A DNA stretch of 64,000 nucleotides from JARYMI01 sp037444845 (GCA_037444845.1 JBBILQ010000001.1:73749-137748); one strand, 5' to 3'; counted from the stretch's first letter, positions 1 to 8,094 are shown. Program-made: numbers and translations. The notes: generated by a model not told the origin, from the sequence alone.

Positions 1-1288
1 AAAGGTTTCGGGAAAGCGGCCTGAAGTCGATCTCGACCAGGCTGCCTCCGAACGACGGCTTGGCCAGCAAGCCGAAGAAGGCATCGCGGTAAAAAAACTC
101 CTCCCTGCCGTCGAGGTCATAGTCTGTTTTTTCCCAGCCCGGCCGGAGTCTTGCTTTCTTTTCCGCCTCTAAAAGATGGAAATAGGCCGCTTGCCGGAGA
201 TGAGGAAGGTAGAGACCACCGAAAACGCCATGCCAGTAGGCGTCGTTGCACTGGCCTCGATAAAGTTCCCGTGCCGCTTCCGGGATAGAGGGTCTCTGTT
301 GTCCGACCGCTCGCGAAAGGAAGAGCATGCGCTTGTGGAGGTGGTTGCTTTCAGGGTACTTGACGAAAAATTCCCTGAAGAAGCCCCCCCTGAGAAGCCT
401 TCGGGATTCGGGCGAGCTTTCTTTCTTGAGTTCCTTGAGCCGGCGGTAGTCTTCAGGTTCGAGAATCCACTCCATCATCTCCTCATAGGAAGCGGGCGGG
501 ATGTAAACCAGGCTGAAGGATGGGCCTGTATCCAGGTATTCCGAATAGGTCATGGTCTGGATTGATTCTCTTTCAAGATATTCAAGAAAAGTCCTCAGCC
601 ACCTCTCCTCATAAACCCACTGCCTTGTGCCCGGCCAGAGGCCAAACTTCTCGCCATCATCGGCGAGGATGGCCAGGCCGCCTCCAGCCTCGATTTCTTT
701 GAAATAGGGGTTGATGTCATTGATCTGGCGGAAGGGAATGAGGTAGCGGAGTTTTTTGTCGATAGGAAAGAGGACCAAGGAATTTCCTTCCTCTTCTGTC
801 ATGTACGGACAGTGGATATCCCTTACTCCAGCATAATGAAAATGTTCTTCATCGAGAAGCGTGTACTCGATTCCAGCCAGAGCTAGGGTCTTGGCCAGCT
901 GAGGTTCCCAGACTCTTTCAGTCAGCCAAGCGCCGCGCGGCCTGACGCCGAAGTTCTCCTCCAGGAATTGGCGCATCAACCGGAGCTGGCCCTGCCGGTC
1001 TTCTTCAGGAATGACGGATAGGACGGGTTCGTAGAACCCGCCCCCTAAAAGCTCGGCCTGGCCCCGGCAGGCCATCTCTTTGACCAAGTCCCAGCATGAT
1101 TTTTCATGGGATTCCATGTATTCCCACAGCGGCCCAGAGATGTGAAGGGCAAATTTGATACCCGGGTGTTCGGCCATTTCCTCGAGGAAAGGCCGGTAAC
1201 AGTCGCGGAAAGCCTTCTTGAAGACGGCGGGAAAATTCCCCACCGGTTGATGGTTGTGAACGCCGAAAAGAAAAATTAAATCACTCAC
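1..1288 (-). CDS. GH57 4-alpha-glucanotransferase / alpha-amylase-like enzyme, C-terminus beyond window
   Basis: Translating the minus strand from a GTG at 1288 gives an open frame of 429 residues that runs off the left edge. It carries the GH57 motifs in order: HNHQPVGNF near residue 11, GGGFYEPVL near 82, WLTERVWEP near 121 with the expected nucleophile Glu124, and ADDGEKFG near 209 holding the expected acid/base Asp. These match the Thermococcus-type 4-alpha-glucanotransferase group, whose nucleophile sits at a similar position. The role would be cytoplasmic rearrangement or breakdown of alpha-glucans. The GTG overlaps the stop of the upstream GH57 gene by 8 nt, so the two are translationally coupled. 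The C-terminal beta-sandwich domains usual in this family lie outside the window, so amylase and transferase activity cannot be separated here. Confidence 0.88.
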   Translation of the reverse strand, partial: MSDLIFLFGVHNHQPVGNFPAVFKKAFRDCYRPFLEEMAEHPGIKFALHISGPLWEYMESHEKSCWDLVKEMACRGQAELLGGGFYEPVLSVIPEEDRQGQLRLMRQFLEENFGVRPRGAWLTERVWEPQLAKTLALAGIEYTLLDEEHFHYAGVRDIHCPYMTEEEGNSLVLFPIDKKLRYLIPFRQINDINPYFKEIEAGGGLAILADDGEKFGLWPGTRQWVYEERWLRTFLEYLERESIQTMTYSEYLDTGPSFSLVYIPPASYEEMMEWILEPEDYRRLKELKKESSPESRRLLRGGFFREFFVKYPESNHLHKRMLFLSRAVGQQRPSIPEAARELYRGQCNDAYWHGVFGGLYLPHLRQAAYFHLLEAEKKARLRPGWEKTDYDLDGREEFFYRDAFFGLLAKPSFGGSLVEIDFRPLSRNL

Positions 1289-2627
1289 CGCGGGAATCCT
1301 TTCCTCCTTGCCGTTGAGCTCTTCGCAGGTAACCATCGAACAGGGCCGCGAATTCGGCCACTCCGGCCGCGTCGTCTTCACCAAACCACCAGAACCAGTC
1401 CGAACCCTCGGCCACATAAATCTCTTCCGAGGGACCGCATTCTTGCCTGGCCAGGGAAAGCCTTTCCCAGGCCGCGTTCTTGGCCGGATGGCCAACCCAC
1501 CGGGAAAAACTCCCCAGCCAGGTGCCGGGGACCAACTCGACCTCTTCCCGCGGAGGATTGAGTTCCAAATAATCCTTAAGGAGGATGGGCGTTAGGCCGT
1601 CTTTTGCCATGAGCCGGCCGTAGAGCTCACGGAGGAAAGAAACCCCGTTATCCCTGTAGCCAGCCCAGGGATTTTCTCCGTCCAGGGCAATCACACAGAT
1701 GCCCTGGTTTGCCTGGGCTCTCATCCGCTCGTCCAGCTTGCTCTCAAAATGGCTGACCGCGTTTTTTGCATCCCAGCGCTGGTATTCGAAACTGATGAGG
1801 TCCGAGAGCTCCCGGTCGCGGAAAAAAATGGCCAAGTCCTGGCAGGAGTAAGGTTTTGTCAGCAAAGCTCTGTCTGGAGCCTTTTTCAGGCTTTGCCACA
1901 GGAGGTTTTCGTCTGTGACGGCGTAAGAAAAGCCTTCCCTGGCGACCGCCCTGGCCACGTCCAGGCTTATGCCGCCTTCTGAGGGCCAGAACCCCCTCGC
2001 GCAGCGGCTGAAGACCTCATTGAAGTACTTTCTGCCTTTCGAGATCTGCGCTTTCCCATCCTCCGGGTGTTTGAAAGGAAGAGCCGGCATGATTGGCTCG
2101 TTTCCGACACCAAGGTCAAAAAGAAGAGGAAGGAGGGGGTGATAATACGCCGATGTCGTGAGTTCGGCTTTGTCCTCCAGCCAGAGCCTTTTATAGAAGG
2201 GTATCACTTTCTTGTGGACATCTTTTTGAAGGCTGAGCAGGGAATCTTTCTCTTGTCCCGCCTGAATGACGGGCGAAAAGATCGACCGAAGAACTCGAAG
2301 TTGAAGTTCCTTGTTATCCGTTTCTTTTTCTCCCCGAGGCATGAATCCGGAAAGCAAGACTACATCAGAAGCCGCCAACTCCTGCGGGTTTTTTTCCAAA
2401 GCCTCCTTGAGAGAATCACGAGCTCCTCCCCGGCTGTAATCCTCAGCCTGCTCGAGGAGGCAGGGAACGAGGTTAAAAACACACGGAAATCCTGATTCCT
2501 CCGCTAAGTAGGCCATCTGATAATAGTTCTTAGTCAGGTGGTAGTTCACATAAGGAAGGAGGTATCGGCTGTTCCCTGGGTCCCTGTAAATGGGTTGGTG
2601 ATGGTGCCAGAGGATGGATAAATACAT
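1281..2627 (-). CDS. GH57 family alpha-amylase-like glycoside hydrolase
   Basis: A 448-residue protein starting MYLSILWHHHQPIYRD, the GH57 N-terminal motif. The predicted nucleophile is Glu217 in GFWPSEGGIS and the predicted acid/base is Asp316 in VIALDGENPW, both typical of GH57. There is no signal peptide, so it should act in the cytoplasm on glycogen or maltodextrins. It is shorter than the two-domain GH57 amylases and contains mainly the catalytic barrel plus helical region. It is the first of two adjacent GH57 genes, which suggests a glycogen-turnover unit transcribed from the promoter near 2973-3001. The family is clear; the exact substrate is not. Confidence 0.88.
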   Translation of the reverse strand: MYLSILWHHHQPIYRDPGNSRYLLPYVNYHLTKNYYQMAYLAEESGFPCVFNLVPCLLEQAEDYSRGGARDSLKEALEKNPQELAASDVVLLSGFMPRGEKETDNKELQLRVLRSIFSPVIQAGQEKDSLLSLQKDVHKKVIPFYKRLWLEDKAELTTSAYYHPLLPLLFDLGVGNEPIMPALPFKHPEDGKAQISKGRKYFNEVFSRCARGFWPSEGGISLDVARAVAREGFSYAVTDENLLWQSLKKAPDRALLTKPYSCQDLAIFFRDRELSDLISFEYQRWDAKNAVSHFESKLDERMRAQANQGICVIALDGENPWAGYRDNGVSFLRELYGRLMAKDGLTPILLKDYLELNPPREEVELVPGTWLGSFSRWVGHPAKNAAWERLSLARQECGPSEEIYVAEGSDWFWWFGEDDAAGVAEFAALFDGYLRRAQRQGGKDSRGE

Positions 2628-2645
2628 CGAGAGTTTTTCTCGCTT

Positions 2646-2759
2646 TCAGGCATCGGCCTTTGGGGAAGACTTGCTTTCCCAGACCTTGAGGATGTCAGCT
2701 CTGTCGATTTCTTCGATCCGCTTGGCCGTGTACGCGCGAAGGGCTGTGACGTAATTCAT
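2646..2759 (-). CDS. Short basic/acidic peptide, possibly the frameshifted C-terminus of the upstream Cys-rich protein
   Basis: The frame from ATG 2759 encodes 37 residues (MNYVTALRAYTAKRIEEIDR onward) and ends 18 nt before the GH57 start. It follows the stop of the Cys-rich mini-gene by only 4 nt but in another frame. The frame stays open upstream through an A/G-only tract at about 2768-2790. Removing one A from that tract would join the two into a single protein of about 90 residues. It could be a separate small gene, a sequencing or assembly frameshift, or a natural frameshift. No family is recognised. Confidence 0.35.
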   Translation of the reverse strand: MNYVTALRAYTAKRIEEIDRADILKVWESKSSPKADA

Positions 2760-2763
2760 CAAC

Positions 2764-2934
2764 TCAGGTTTCTTCTTTTCTTCTTTTCTCCGCATTTTTC
2801 CAGTAATCCAGGCAGCTCGTATCGCAGAAATGCAGGACATAATCCTGCCCTTCGGCGTGCAGAGCAGCGGCCTTAGGGATCATTTTCTGACAAACATGGC
2901 AGGCGATTTTCTCGCTTTTTCCTTTTTTTTTCAT
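2764..2934 (-). CDS. Small CxxC protein, TRASH/YHS-like metal-binding fold suspected
   Basis: A 56-residue protein from ATG 2934: lysine-rich start, then CHVCQKM, later HFCDTSCLDYW, and a charged tail. The spacing CxxC ... CxxxC with a following aromatic residue resembles TRASH/YHS or treble-clef metal-binding domains; this is pattern recognition, not a verified family. An AAAGGA ribosome-binding site lies about 9 nt upstream of the ATG, and a good promoter lies at 2973-3001. It heads the GH57 unit. The frame ends in a purine-rich tract where a one-base change would extend it (see the feature at 2646). Confidence 0.55.
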   Translation of the reverse strand: MKKKGKSEKIACHVCQKMIPKAAALHAEGQDYVLHFCDTSCLDYWKNAEKRRKEET

Positions 2935-2972
2935 CTTCTGGTCCTTTCAGGAAAACCTATTTTTTTATTATT

Positions 2973-3001
2973 ATTATAGTGAAGGTTTCCACGCAAAGCA
3001 A
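2973..3001 (-). promoter_or_regulatory. Sigma70-type promoter for the Cys-rich protein / GH57 unit
   Basis: On the minus strand TTGCTT (3001-2996) is followed by a 17-nt spacer and a perfect TATAAT (2978-2973). The predicted start is near 2966, giving a leader of about 32 nt that includes the AAAGGA site before ATG 2934. Confidence 0.55.
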
Positions 3002-3004
3002 AAA

Positions 3005-3099
3005 GGCCCGTCCGTTGGGTTTGTCATCCTTCGCCCAATTCCCTCGGCTCGCCCAAGGCGCCTTCAGGACGGCCCTTTGCGCCGGTCATAAAAATCAGG
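3005..3099 (+). repeat. Dispersed repeat, family B copy 1
   Basis: An intergenic sequence whose right half closely resembles the one at 36603-36718. Both contain CTTCAGGAC, then a C-rich arm, then a segment ending in CATAAAAATCA. In this copy a GGCGC/GCGCC pair can form a stem around the CTTCAGGAC core. The left half is GC-rich and poorly conserved. It lies between the Cys-rich gene and the end of the AICAR transformylase gene. It looks like a REP-type element that may form RNA hairpins; its function is unknown. Confidence 0.5.
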
Positions 3100-3119
3100 T
3101 GTTAGTATTCTTCCCTGTC

Positions 3120-4199
3120 TCAACGATGGAGAAAGCTCCGCTCGCATTCTGTCTCGTCGGGGCGGCGCGTGACGATCATGGCCAGTCCCAGCACATTGGC
3201 CCTGTCAATGACCTCCTGATCACGGACGGAACCAAGGGGATAGATGATCGCTGTGATGCCGTTCGCGGCGGCGAGTTCCACGACATCGGGGAAAGGCATG
3301 AAGGCATCCGAGGCCAGGACGCAGTTTTCCGGGCCGTAGCCGCGCCGCGAAAACCGGATGGCGCAATCCGCGGCGTCGATCCGGCTGCGCTGTCCAGACC
3401 CGATGCCATGAACCTTGTCCTTCTGCCCGATGACAACCGCGTTGGAGCGGGTGAAACAGGCGACGATCCAGTTGAACACCGCTGCGTCAAGCTCGTCTGC
3501 TGTGGGCCGCCGGTCGGAGACGACATCGACGTCCTGGATGAACCGGATCCTGGAATCAAACCTTTTCTGGACGAGCAGGCCGCCGGCAACCCGCTTGAAT
3601 TCCAGACCGTTATCTGTCGCCTCCCTATCCACGGGGCTTCCCATTCTGACAACACGCAGGGTCTTCCTTGCGGCCAATACCTCTAAGGCTTCTGGCGCGT
3701 AATCGGGCGCGTAGACGACCTCGATATTTCTCTGGCTTTCCACCAAAAGCCGGGCGAGGGGATCCGTAACACGGCCACTGAAGACATCGACACTCCCGAA
3801 ATTGGAGAGAGGGTCGCTACCCCAGGCTTTGTCGAATGCCTCTTCGACTGTCTCCGCGACAGCCACTCCAGCGGGCATCTCGTGCTTGATCAACGCGCAG
3901 CTCGTTTGGTGAGGCCTTATTTCAGCCAGTTTCCGGACGATTCTTTGCCCCAGGTCCATGTCACCCATGTTGATATAGCTCAGCCCTTTGCTCCCTTCCT
4001 GCAGGACGCTCAGGGTAGCCATGTTCGGTCCAGTCGCGCCCTCTTCTGTATAGAAAGCGGCTGGATACCCGGGATTCTCGCCGTAGCGCATGGAAATTTT
4101 CTTGCGGAATTCCTGGCCGCCGAACGCGAGCTTTTCCGGAAAATCCTCCTCGACTTTCCTGGAATACTGAAGCCGGGCTGACTTGTCTATTTTTTCCAT
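3120..4199 (-). CDS. purH: Stand-alone AICAR transformylase (PurH C-terminal domain only)
   Basis: This 359-residue protein matches the AICAR formyltransferase half of PurH. Visible are RYGENPGYPAAFY near the start, the active-site Lys-His pair in ALIKHEMPAG, GSDPLSNFGS, and the conserved C-terminal block with GPENCVLASDAFMPFPD. It transfers a formyl group from 10-formyl-THF to AICAR, the penultimate step of IMP synthesis. The N-terminal MGS-like IMP cyclohydrolase domain of normal bacterial PurH (about 500 residues) is absent. Its activity is presumably supplied by the PurO-like gene immediately upstream (stop at 4210, 10-nt gap). ATG 4199 is chosen because it follows that stop; an upstream in-frame start at 4241 would overlap the neighbour by 32 nt. 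Confidence 0.9.
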   Translation of the reverse strand: MEKIDKSARLQYSRKVEEDFPEKLAFGGQEFRKKISMRYGENPGYPAAFYTEEGATGPNMATLSVLQEGSKGLSYINMGDMDLGQRIVRKLAEIRPHQTSCALIKHEMPAGVAVAETVEEAFDKAWGSDPLSNFGSVDVFSGRVTDPLARLLVESQRNIEVVYAPDYAPEALEVLAARKTLRVVRMGSPVDREATDNGLEFKRVAGGLLVQKRFDSRIRFIQDVDVVSDRRPTADELDAAVFNWIVACFTRSNAVVIGQKDKVHGIGSGQRSRIDAADCAIRFSRRGYGPENCVLASDAFMPFPDVVELAAANGITAIIYPLGSVRDQEVIDRANVLGLAMIVTRRPDETECERSFLHR

Positions 4200-4209
4200 G
4201 GGCTTTACT

Positions 4210-4941
4210 TTACCTCTCGTTTTTATTGATGATGTGAACATCGAACTTCAGATAATCTCGGCTTGACGCGTAGACACAGGCCACGGCGACCCGGTAGTCT
4301 CTGTCAGGGTCTTTGGGTTTGAGGGCTGAGTAGATGGCCTCGGCCATGGTGGCCGCGTCCATCGCCTTGATTTCCACGGCCAGGGGATCGCCAAAGAACG
4401 AAGGGAGGGGTGTTGCCTCTTTGCCGGTATAAGTGGTGATTATCCTCCCTTTTCCAGGCTCAAGACCATAAGGAAAGAACAGTTTTTCTGATGTGCCATT
4501 GCCGGCTCTCTTGATGATACTCAAACAAGCCCGTCCGCTGGGGCAAGCGCAGCCGCTGATCCTCGGGGTAAAATGAGGAGCATCTGGCTCATAGGACCAG
4601 TTGCTTAGGGCTTGTCTCAAGACATCCTCGGGGTCTTTTCTTTTCCCGAAAGCTCTTACGATTTCTTCTGTATGCCGTCCGTTGGAGATGGCAATGCCTT
4701 GGCCGATAGCAATGGCCCTGTAAATGAGAAGCTCAGCCTGATCCTTTTTTATGGCTTCTTCGTCTGAAGGTTCGGTCCAGATGTTGCCGGCTTCGAGCTT
4801 CAGCCTCCTGGCCTGGCTGGAGGGCGACCTGCCGGTGATGGCGTATCCAGCAATAACGTGCTCGGCAGTCCTGTCGAGGCCGATCAAGATAACCCGGCCG
4901 GGATAAGTCATGCCCTCCAGCACGGCCAGAGATTTGGTCAT
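4210..4941 (-). CDS. purO: PurO-like IMP cyclohydrolase
   Basis: A 243-residue protein resembling the archaeal PurO family (IMP cyclohydrolase). It shows an opening strand GRVILIGLD, a central ISNGRHTEEI resembling the PurO SNGxHTD segment, and YEPDAPHFTPRISG resembling the PurO YExDxxxTPRI block. PurO closes the purine ring, turning FAICAR into IMP. Its position just before a lone AICAR transformylase supports this: together they replace bifunctional PurH. The start is ATG 4941, preceded by GAGGAAATGAG. A promoter lies at 4968-4996. The assignment rests on remembered motif similarity plus context. Confidence 0.82.
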   Translation of the reverse strand: MTKSLAVLEGMTYPGRVILIGLDRTAEHVIAGYAITGRSPSSQARRLKLEAGNIWTEPSDEEAIKKDQAELLIYRAIAIGQGIAISNGRHTEEIVRAFGKRKDPEDVLRQALSNWSYEPDAPHFTPRISGCACPSGRACLSIIKRAGNGTSEKLFFPYGLEPGKGRIITTYTGKEATPLPSFFGDPLAVEIKAMDAATMAEAIYSALKPKDPDRDYRVAVACVYASSRDYLKFDVHIINKNER

Positions 4942-4967
4942 CTCATTTCCTCTTCATGGACGCTCCA

Positions 4968-4996
4968 TTGATAGCATAGAGAGGGGGTGAAGTCAA
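4968..4996 (-). promoter_or_regulatory. Promoter for purO-purH
   Basis: On the minus strand TTGACT (4996-4991), a 17-nt spacer and TATCAA (4973-4968). The predicted start is near 4961, 20 nt before ATG 4941. It is arranged divergently with the promoter at 5030-5058. Confidence 0.4.
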
Positions 4997-5029
4997 AGCT
5001 GCGCGCCTGGGGTCGCCGGGAGACGGGGC

Positions 5030-5058
5030 TTGAGCCATCCGCGGGAATGCGGTAGAAT
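5030..5058 (+). promoter_or_regulatory. Promoter for the LOG-family gene
   Basis: TTGAGC (5030-5035), a 17-nt spacer and TAGAAT (5053-5058). The predicted start is near 5065, upstream of the GAGGAGA ribosome-binding site (5074-5080) and ATG 5084. Confidence 0.5.
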
Positions 5059-5083
5059 GACGGTTCTGGAAACGAGGAGAGCA

Positions 5084-5818
5084 ATGGAAAAGAAAATAGC
5101 GCCGCCCGAGATCGCTTACAAGAACATGGAGTTTCTCGAGTCCGAGGAGGCCCGGACGATCAGGATTCTGAGTGAAATCCTCGAACCGATGTACCGGCTG
5201 TCCAAATACAGAGTCCATACGACTGTGCTCTTCCTCGGCTCCTCCCGCGTCGAGCCTCAAAAGAAGACTTCTCCCCTGCTGAAATACTACTGGGATGCGG
5301 AAGAGCTGGCTTTTCGGCTGGCCACTTGGGCCATCAAGTTGAAGCCCAAGGGCAAGAATTTCGTCATCTGCACGGGCGGCGGACCGGGCATCATGGAGGC
5401 TGCCAACCGCGGCGCGTCCAGGGCTGGAGGCAAGTCGATCGGCATGAATATTTCGCTCCCCCTGGAGCAGGCTCCTAACCTCTACATTTCTCCCGAGCTC
5501 TCGTTCCTTTTCTATTATTTCTTCACTCGCAAGTTCTGGCTGATCAACAAGGCCAAGGCTGTCGTTGCTTTTCCGGGAGGGTTCGGCACCCTGGATGAGC
5601 TGTTTGAGACGTTGACCCTGATCCAGACAGAGAAAATCTCGAAAGAGGACCTGTTCATCATCCTCTACGGGAAAGAATACTGGCAGAAGGCGATCAATTT
5701 CGATGCCCTTATCGACATGGGCACAATCTCGCCGGAAGACGCCAGGCTTTTCTGTTTTTGCTCGACGCCGCGGGAAGCATTTGCCCTGCTGAGGGCAAGG
5801 CTCAGGAAATTCCTGTAG
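5084..5818 (+). CDS. LOG family protein (nucleotide 5'-monophosphate phosphoribohydrolase-like)
   Basis: A 244-residue protein with the two LOG hallmarks: CTGGGPGIMEAANRG for phosphate binding and FPGGFGTLDELFE, the PGGxGTxxE active-site motif. The family is often misnamed lysine decarboxylase. Characterised members cleave nucleoside monophosphates to base and ribose 5-phosphate. This member has an N-terminal extension of about 50 residues before the Rossmann core, as in the larger bacterial subgroup. ATG 5084 is chosen because GAGGAGA sits 3 nt upstream; in-frame starts at 5030 and 5057 lack such a site. The 3' end overlaps the convergent VanZ gene by 17 nt. The substrate is unknown. Confidence 0.88.
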   Translation: MEKKIAPPEIAYKNMEFLESEEARTIRILSEILEPMYRLSKYRVHTTVLFLGSSRVEPQKKTSPLLKYYWDAEELAFRLATWAIKLKPKGKNFVICTGGGPGIMEAANRGASRAGGKSIGMNISLPLEQAPNLYISPELSFLFYYFFTRKFWLINKAKAVVAFPGGFGTLDELFETLTLIQTEKISKEDLFIILYGKEYWQKAINFDALIDMGTISPEDARLFCFCSTPREAFALLRARLRKFL

Positions 5819-6194
5819 CCGGACCTGACTGCGAGCGTTTTCTTTTCTGGTAGAAAGCCAAGAAAACAAGAACTCCGGCTGCTGCGCCTAACGCGTCAGC
5901 CAGGAGGTCAAAAAGCTCAACCTCTCGTCCCGGCACAAAATATTGGTGAAACTCATCCAGGGCACCAAGACCGATCGTGACAAAGAAGGAGAGGATGGTT
6001 TTCATCCTGAGAGACAGGGTTGAGGCCTTAAAAAAGCCCAGGGACAGGAGAAAAGCCAGGATGGCAAACTCGATGAAATGGGCAGCTTTATCCACAAGGT
6101 GGATATCAATGGGAATGTCGTAGTCCTTTGAGGAGAGGAAAAAAATCAGCGAATAGTAGATCGCGGCGGGCAGGAAGGCAGCGTATTTTCTCAT
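5802..6194 (-). CDS. VanZ-like membrane protein
   Basis: A 130-residue integral membrane protein with about four hydrophobic helices. It has a VanZ-like pattern: an FFLSSKD segment after helix 1, DKAAHFIEFAILAFLL in the second helix, and LDEFHQYFVPGREVELFDLLAD, the family's most typical block. Members in other bacteria are linked to glycopeptide tolerance or envelope functions, but the biochemical role is unsettled. ATG 6194 is preferred over an upstream in-frame start at 6251 because the family usually begins just before the first helix. It is convergent with the LOG gene. Confidence 0.8.
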   Translation of the reverse strand: MRKYAAFLPAAIYYSLIFFLSSKDYDIPIDIHLVDKAAHFIEFAILAFLLSLGFFKASTLSLRMKTILSFFVTIGLGALDEFHQYFVPGREVELFDLLADALGAAAGVLVFLAFYQKRKRSQSGPATGIS

Positions 6195-6251
6195 CGGCTC
6201 CGTGACAGAAGACGTATTGTAATGAAAAGCTCCTTGCGAGTCCAGAATCAT

Positions 6252-6280
6252 TTGCCAGAAGCCGGGAAGATTGAGATAAT
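6252..6280 (+). promoter_or_regulatory. Promoter close to rlpA start
   Basis: TTGCCA (6252-6257), a 17-nt spacer and GATAAT (6275-6280). The predicted start near 6287 leaves only about 6 nt before ATG 6293, and no ribosome-binding site is visible. Confidence 0.45.
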
Positions 6281-6292
6281 AATTGCGGTGGC

Positions 6293-6949
6293 ATGGAAAA
6301 CAGAAGATACAGGCAGGTGGACGGTCCTCGGTCCCCCCTGATTTTCATCTGCCTTGGCCTTGTCCTTGTTTCGGGATGCCGGGTACGACAGCACTATTTT
6401 CCTGAAGGGAACATCCAGACGGGTGAAGCCTCCTGGTACGGCGCTGAATTCCACGGAAAGCCCACCTCAAGCCGCGAGATCTACGACATGAACGACCTCA
6501 CCGCTGCTCATAACACTCTGCCCCTCGGGACCGTTGTGATTGTTACGAACTTGAGCAACGGCAAGTCGGTTGTCGTCAGGATCAACGACCGCGGTCCGTT
6601 TGTGAAGGGCAGGGTCATCGACCTCTCTTACGCGGCGGCAAGAGCCCTGGACATGATTGGGCCGGGCACAGCCCGGGTGCGGATCGAGGTCCTGCCTGAG
6701 GTCTCCCCTCCCCCTTCGGTGCCAAAATTTTCCGTCCAGGTCGGCTCCTTCATCCTCAAAAAAAATGCCGAAGCTCTTCGTCGCGAATTGGAGAAGAACA
6801 TGGCCGGTGTTTATATCACTCCCTTCATGACGACGCAACAGGTTTATTACAGAGTGCGCATCAGGGCTAAAACAAGGTTAGCCGCTCAGGAATTAGCCTC
6901 GGAGCTTTCTGCCAGAGGTTACACAGCCATCATCTTCGAAGACGAGTAG
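6293..6949 (+). CDS. rlpA: RlpA-like lipoprotein with SPOR domain
   Basis: A 218-residue protein. A hydrophobic signal ends in LVSGC, a good lipobox. It is followed by the RlpA double-psi barrel (GEASWYGAEFHGKPTSS, AAHNTLPLGTVV, RINDRGPF, IDLSYAAARAL). After a proline-rich linker comes a C-terminal SPOR domain of about 70 residues (FSVQVGSFILKKNAEAL). RlpA proteins act at the septum; some are lytic transglycosylases on denuded glycan, and SPOR binds that same glycan. It is probably an outer-membrane lipoprotein. Its 3' end overlaps the convergent asparaginase gene by 20 nt. Confidence 0.92.
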   Translation: MENRRYRQVDGPRSPLIFICLGLVLVSGCRVRQHYFPEGNIQTGEASWYGAEFHGKPTSSREIYDMNDLTAAHNTLPLGTVVIVTNLSNGKSVVVRINDRGPFVKGRVIDLSYAAARALDMIGPGTARVRIEVLPEVSPPPSVPKFSVQVGSFILKKNAEALRRELEKNMAGVYITPFMTTQQVYYRVRIRAKTRLAAQELASELSARGYTAIIFEDE

Positions 6950-8018
6950 GCTGGCTATCCTTTCTTTTGAAAAGGTAAGCCGAGTCCCGCAGTTTTTTAT
7001 CGCTTCCGTCGTGGACAGCGAACCGCGACCCGCTCCACATGCTGGCTGAGCCGTACTGCCCTTTTTTATTGATGGCATAAAAGCTTAGCCCGAACCGTGG
7101 CCGGCCTTCGCTGTCAACGAGATGAGGCTGGAGTTTCGTTTTTTCGGCAATCTTTTGAAGCGCCTTGAGGCAGGCTTCTTCGGGAGAAGACCCCAGTCCC
7201 ATGAAATTGACCACCATGTGGCTTCCGCAGGTGAGGATGTTGGCCTCTCCCCTCCCCGTTGACCCTGCTGCTCCGATGTCGTTATCCACATAAAGGCCAG
7301 CGCCAATAATGGGTGAATCGCCGACGCGGCCGGGGATTTTAAAGGCCAGGCCGGAGGTCGTGGTTACGCCCGCCAAGTTGGTTGCTCCATCGATGGCGAT
7401 GCAGTTGATCGTGCCGTAGGAAGAGATGTAAGGCCGAAGCTCTTCGCCCAGCTTGTCCATTTTCGGGGGGAACCAGTTATCCCTCTCGGAAAGTGTTTCT
7501 TTCCAGCGAAGCCAGATTTGTCTGGCTTTGTCGGTGAGGAGATTTTCTTCTTTAAAGCCATGAGATAGTGCAAATTTTAACGCGCCTTCACCCGCGAGGA
7601 GCGCATGGTCGGTCCTTTCCATGACCAGTTTAGCCACCTTCGAGGGTGTTTTGATATTCCTCAGGCTGGCTACGGCGCCAGCATTATGGGTCGGGCCGTG
7701 CATTACCGAAGCGTCGAGCTCAACCGTACCCTCCTCGTTGGGCAGGCCTCCGTAACCTACGGACATGTCTTCGGGGTCTTCTTCGACAAGGTTGACACCG
7801 GCGATGACCGCATCGAGCGGATCACGACCGCTGCGGATCATCTCCAACGCTTTTTCTACAGCCTCGAGGCCGTTGCTGCTGGCTACAACACAGGGCCCTG
7901 CCCTAAGAGATCCGCCACTCTGGGTGCTGGAGAGGAGATCTTTTGTTCCCGCCAGGAAAGATGCCGCGCTCAGACTCACCCCTGTTTTCAAAAATCTTCT
8001 CCTTGTTACTCTGTGCAT
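6930..8018 (-). CDS. Isoaspartyl peptidase / N4-(beta-N-acetylglucosaminyl)-L-asparaginase family, Tat-exported
   Basis: A 362-residue Ntn-hydrolase precursor. The catalytic Thr203 lies in SSYGTINCIAID; autocleavage before this Thr would give alpha and beta chains. The conserved VGYGGLPNEEGTVELDA and GEANILTCGSHMVVNFM blocks are present. The N-terminus MHRVTRRRFLKTGVSLSAA is a twin-arginine signal, so the enzyme should be folded before export. It would release Asp or deglycosylate Asn-linked fragments outside the cytoplasm. ATG 8018 is chosen because AGGAGG precedes it by 7 nt. In an organism rich in peptidases, a role in peptide or glycopeptide catabolism fits. Confidence 0.9.
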   Translation of the reverse strand: MHRVTRRRFLKTGVSLSAASFLAGTKDLLSSTQSGGSLRAGPCVVASSNGLEAVEKALEMIRSGRDPLDAVIAGVNLVEEDPEDMSVGYGGLPNEEGTVELDASVMHGPTHNAGAVASLRNIKTPSKVAKLVMERTDHALLAGEGALKFALSHGFKEENLLTDKARQIWLRWKETLSERDNWFPPKMDKLGEELRPYISSYGTINCIAIDGATNLAGVTTTSGLAFKIPGRVGDSPIIGAGLYVDNDIGAAGSTGRGEANILTCGSHMVVNFMGLGSSPEEACLKALQKIAEKTKLQPHLVDSEGRPRFGLSFYAINKKGQYGSASMWSGSRFAVHDGSDKKLRDSAYLFKRKDSQPTRLRR

Positions 8019-8094
8019 CACGTCGCCTCCTCGCAAAATCTTATGGGCATTACATTACTCAACTTTATCTCAACATGCAATATCAGGCGGGAGT

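Noticed and set aside
4943..5869. Long open frame of 308 codons on the minus strand opposite the LOG gene
   Set aside because: It has no recognisable motif, is rich in Arg/Gln/Pro as expected of antisense to a coding gene, and the plus strand encodes clear LOG motifs with a promoter and ribosome-binding site.
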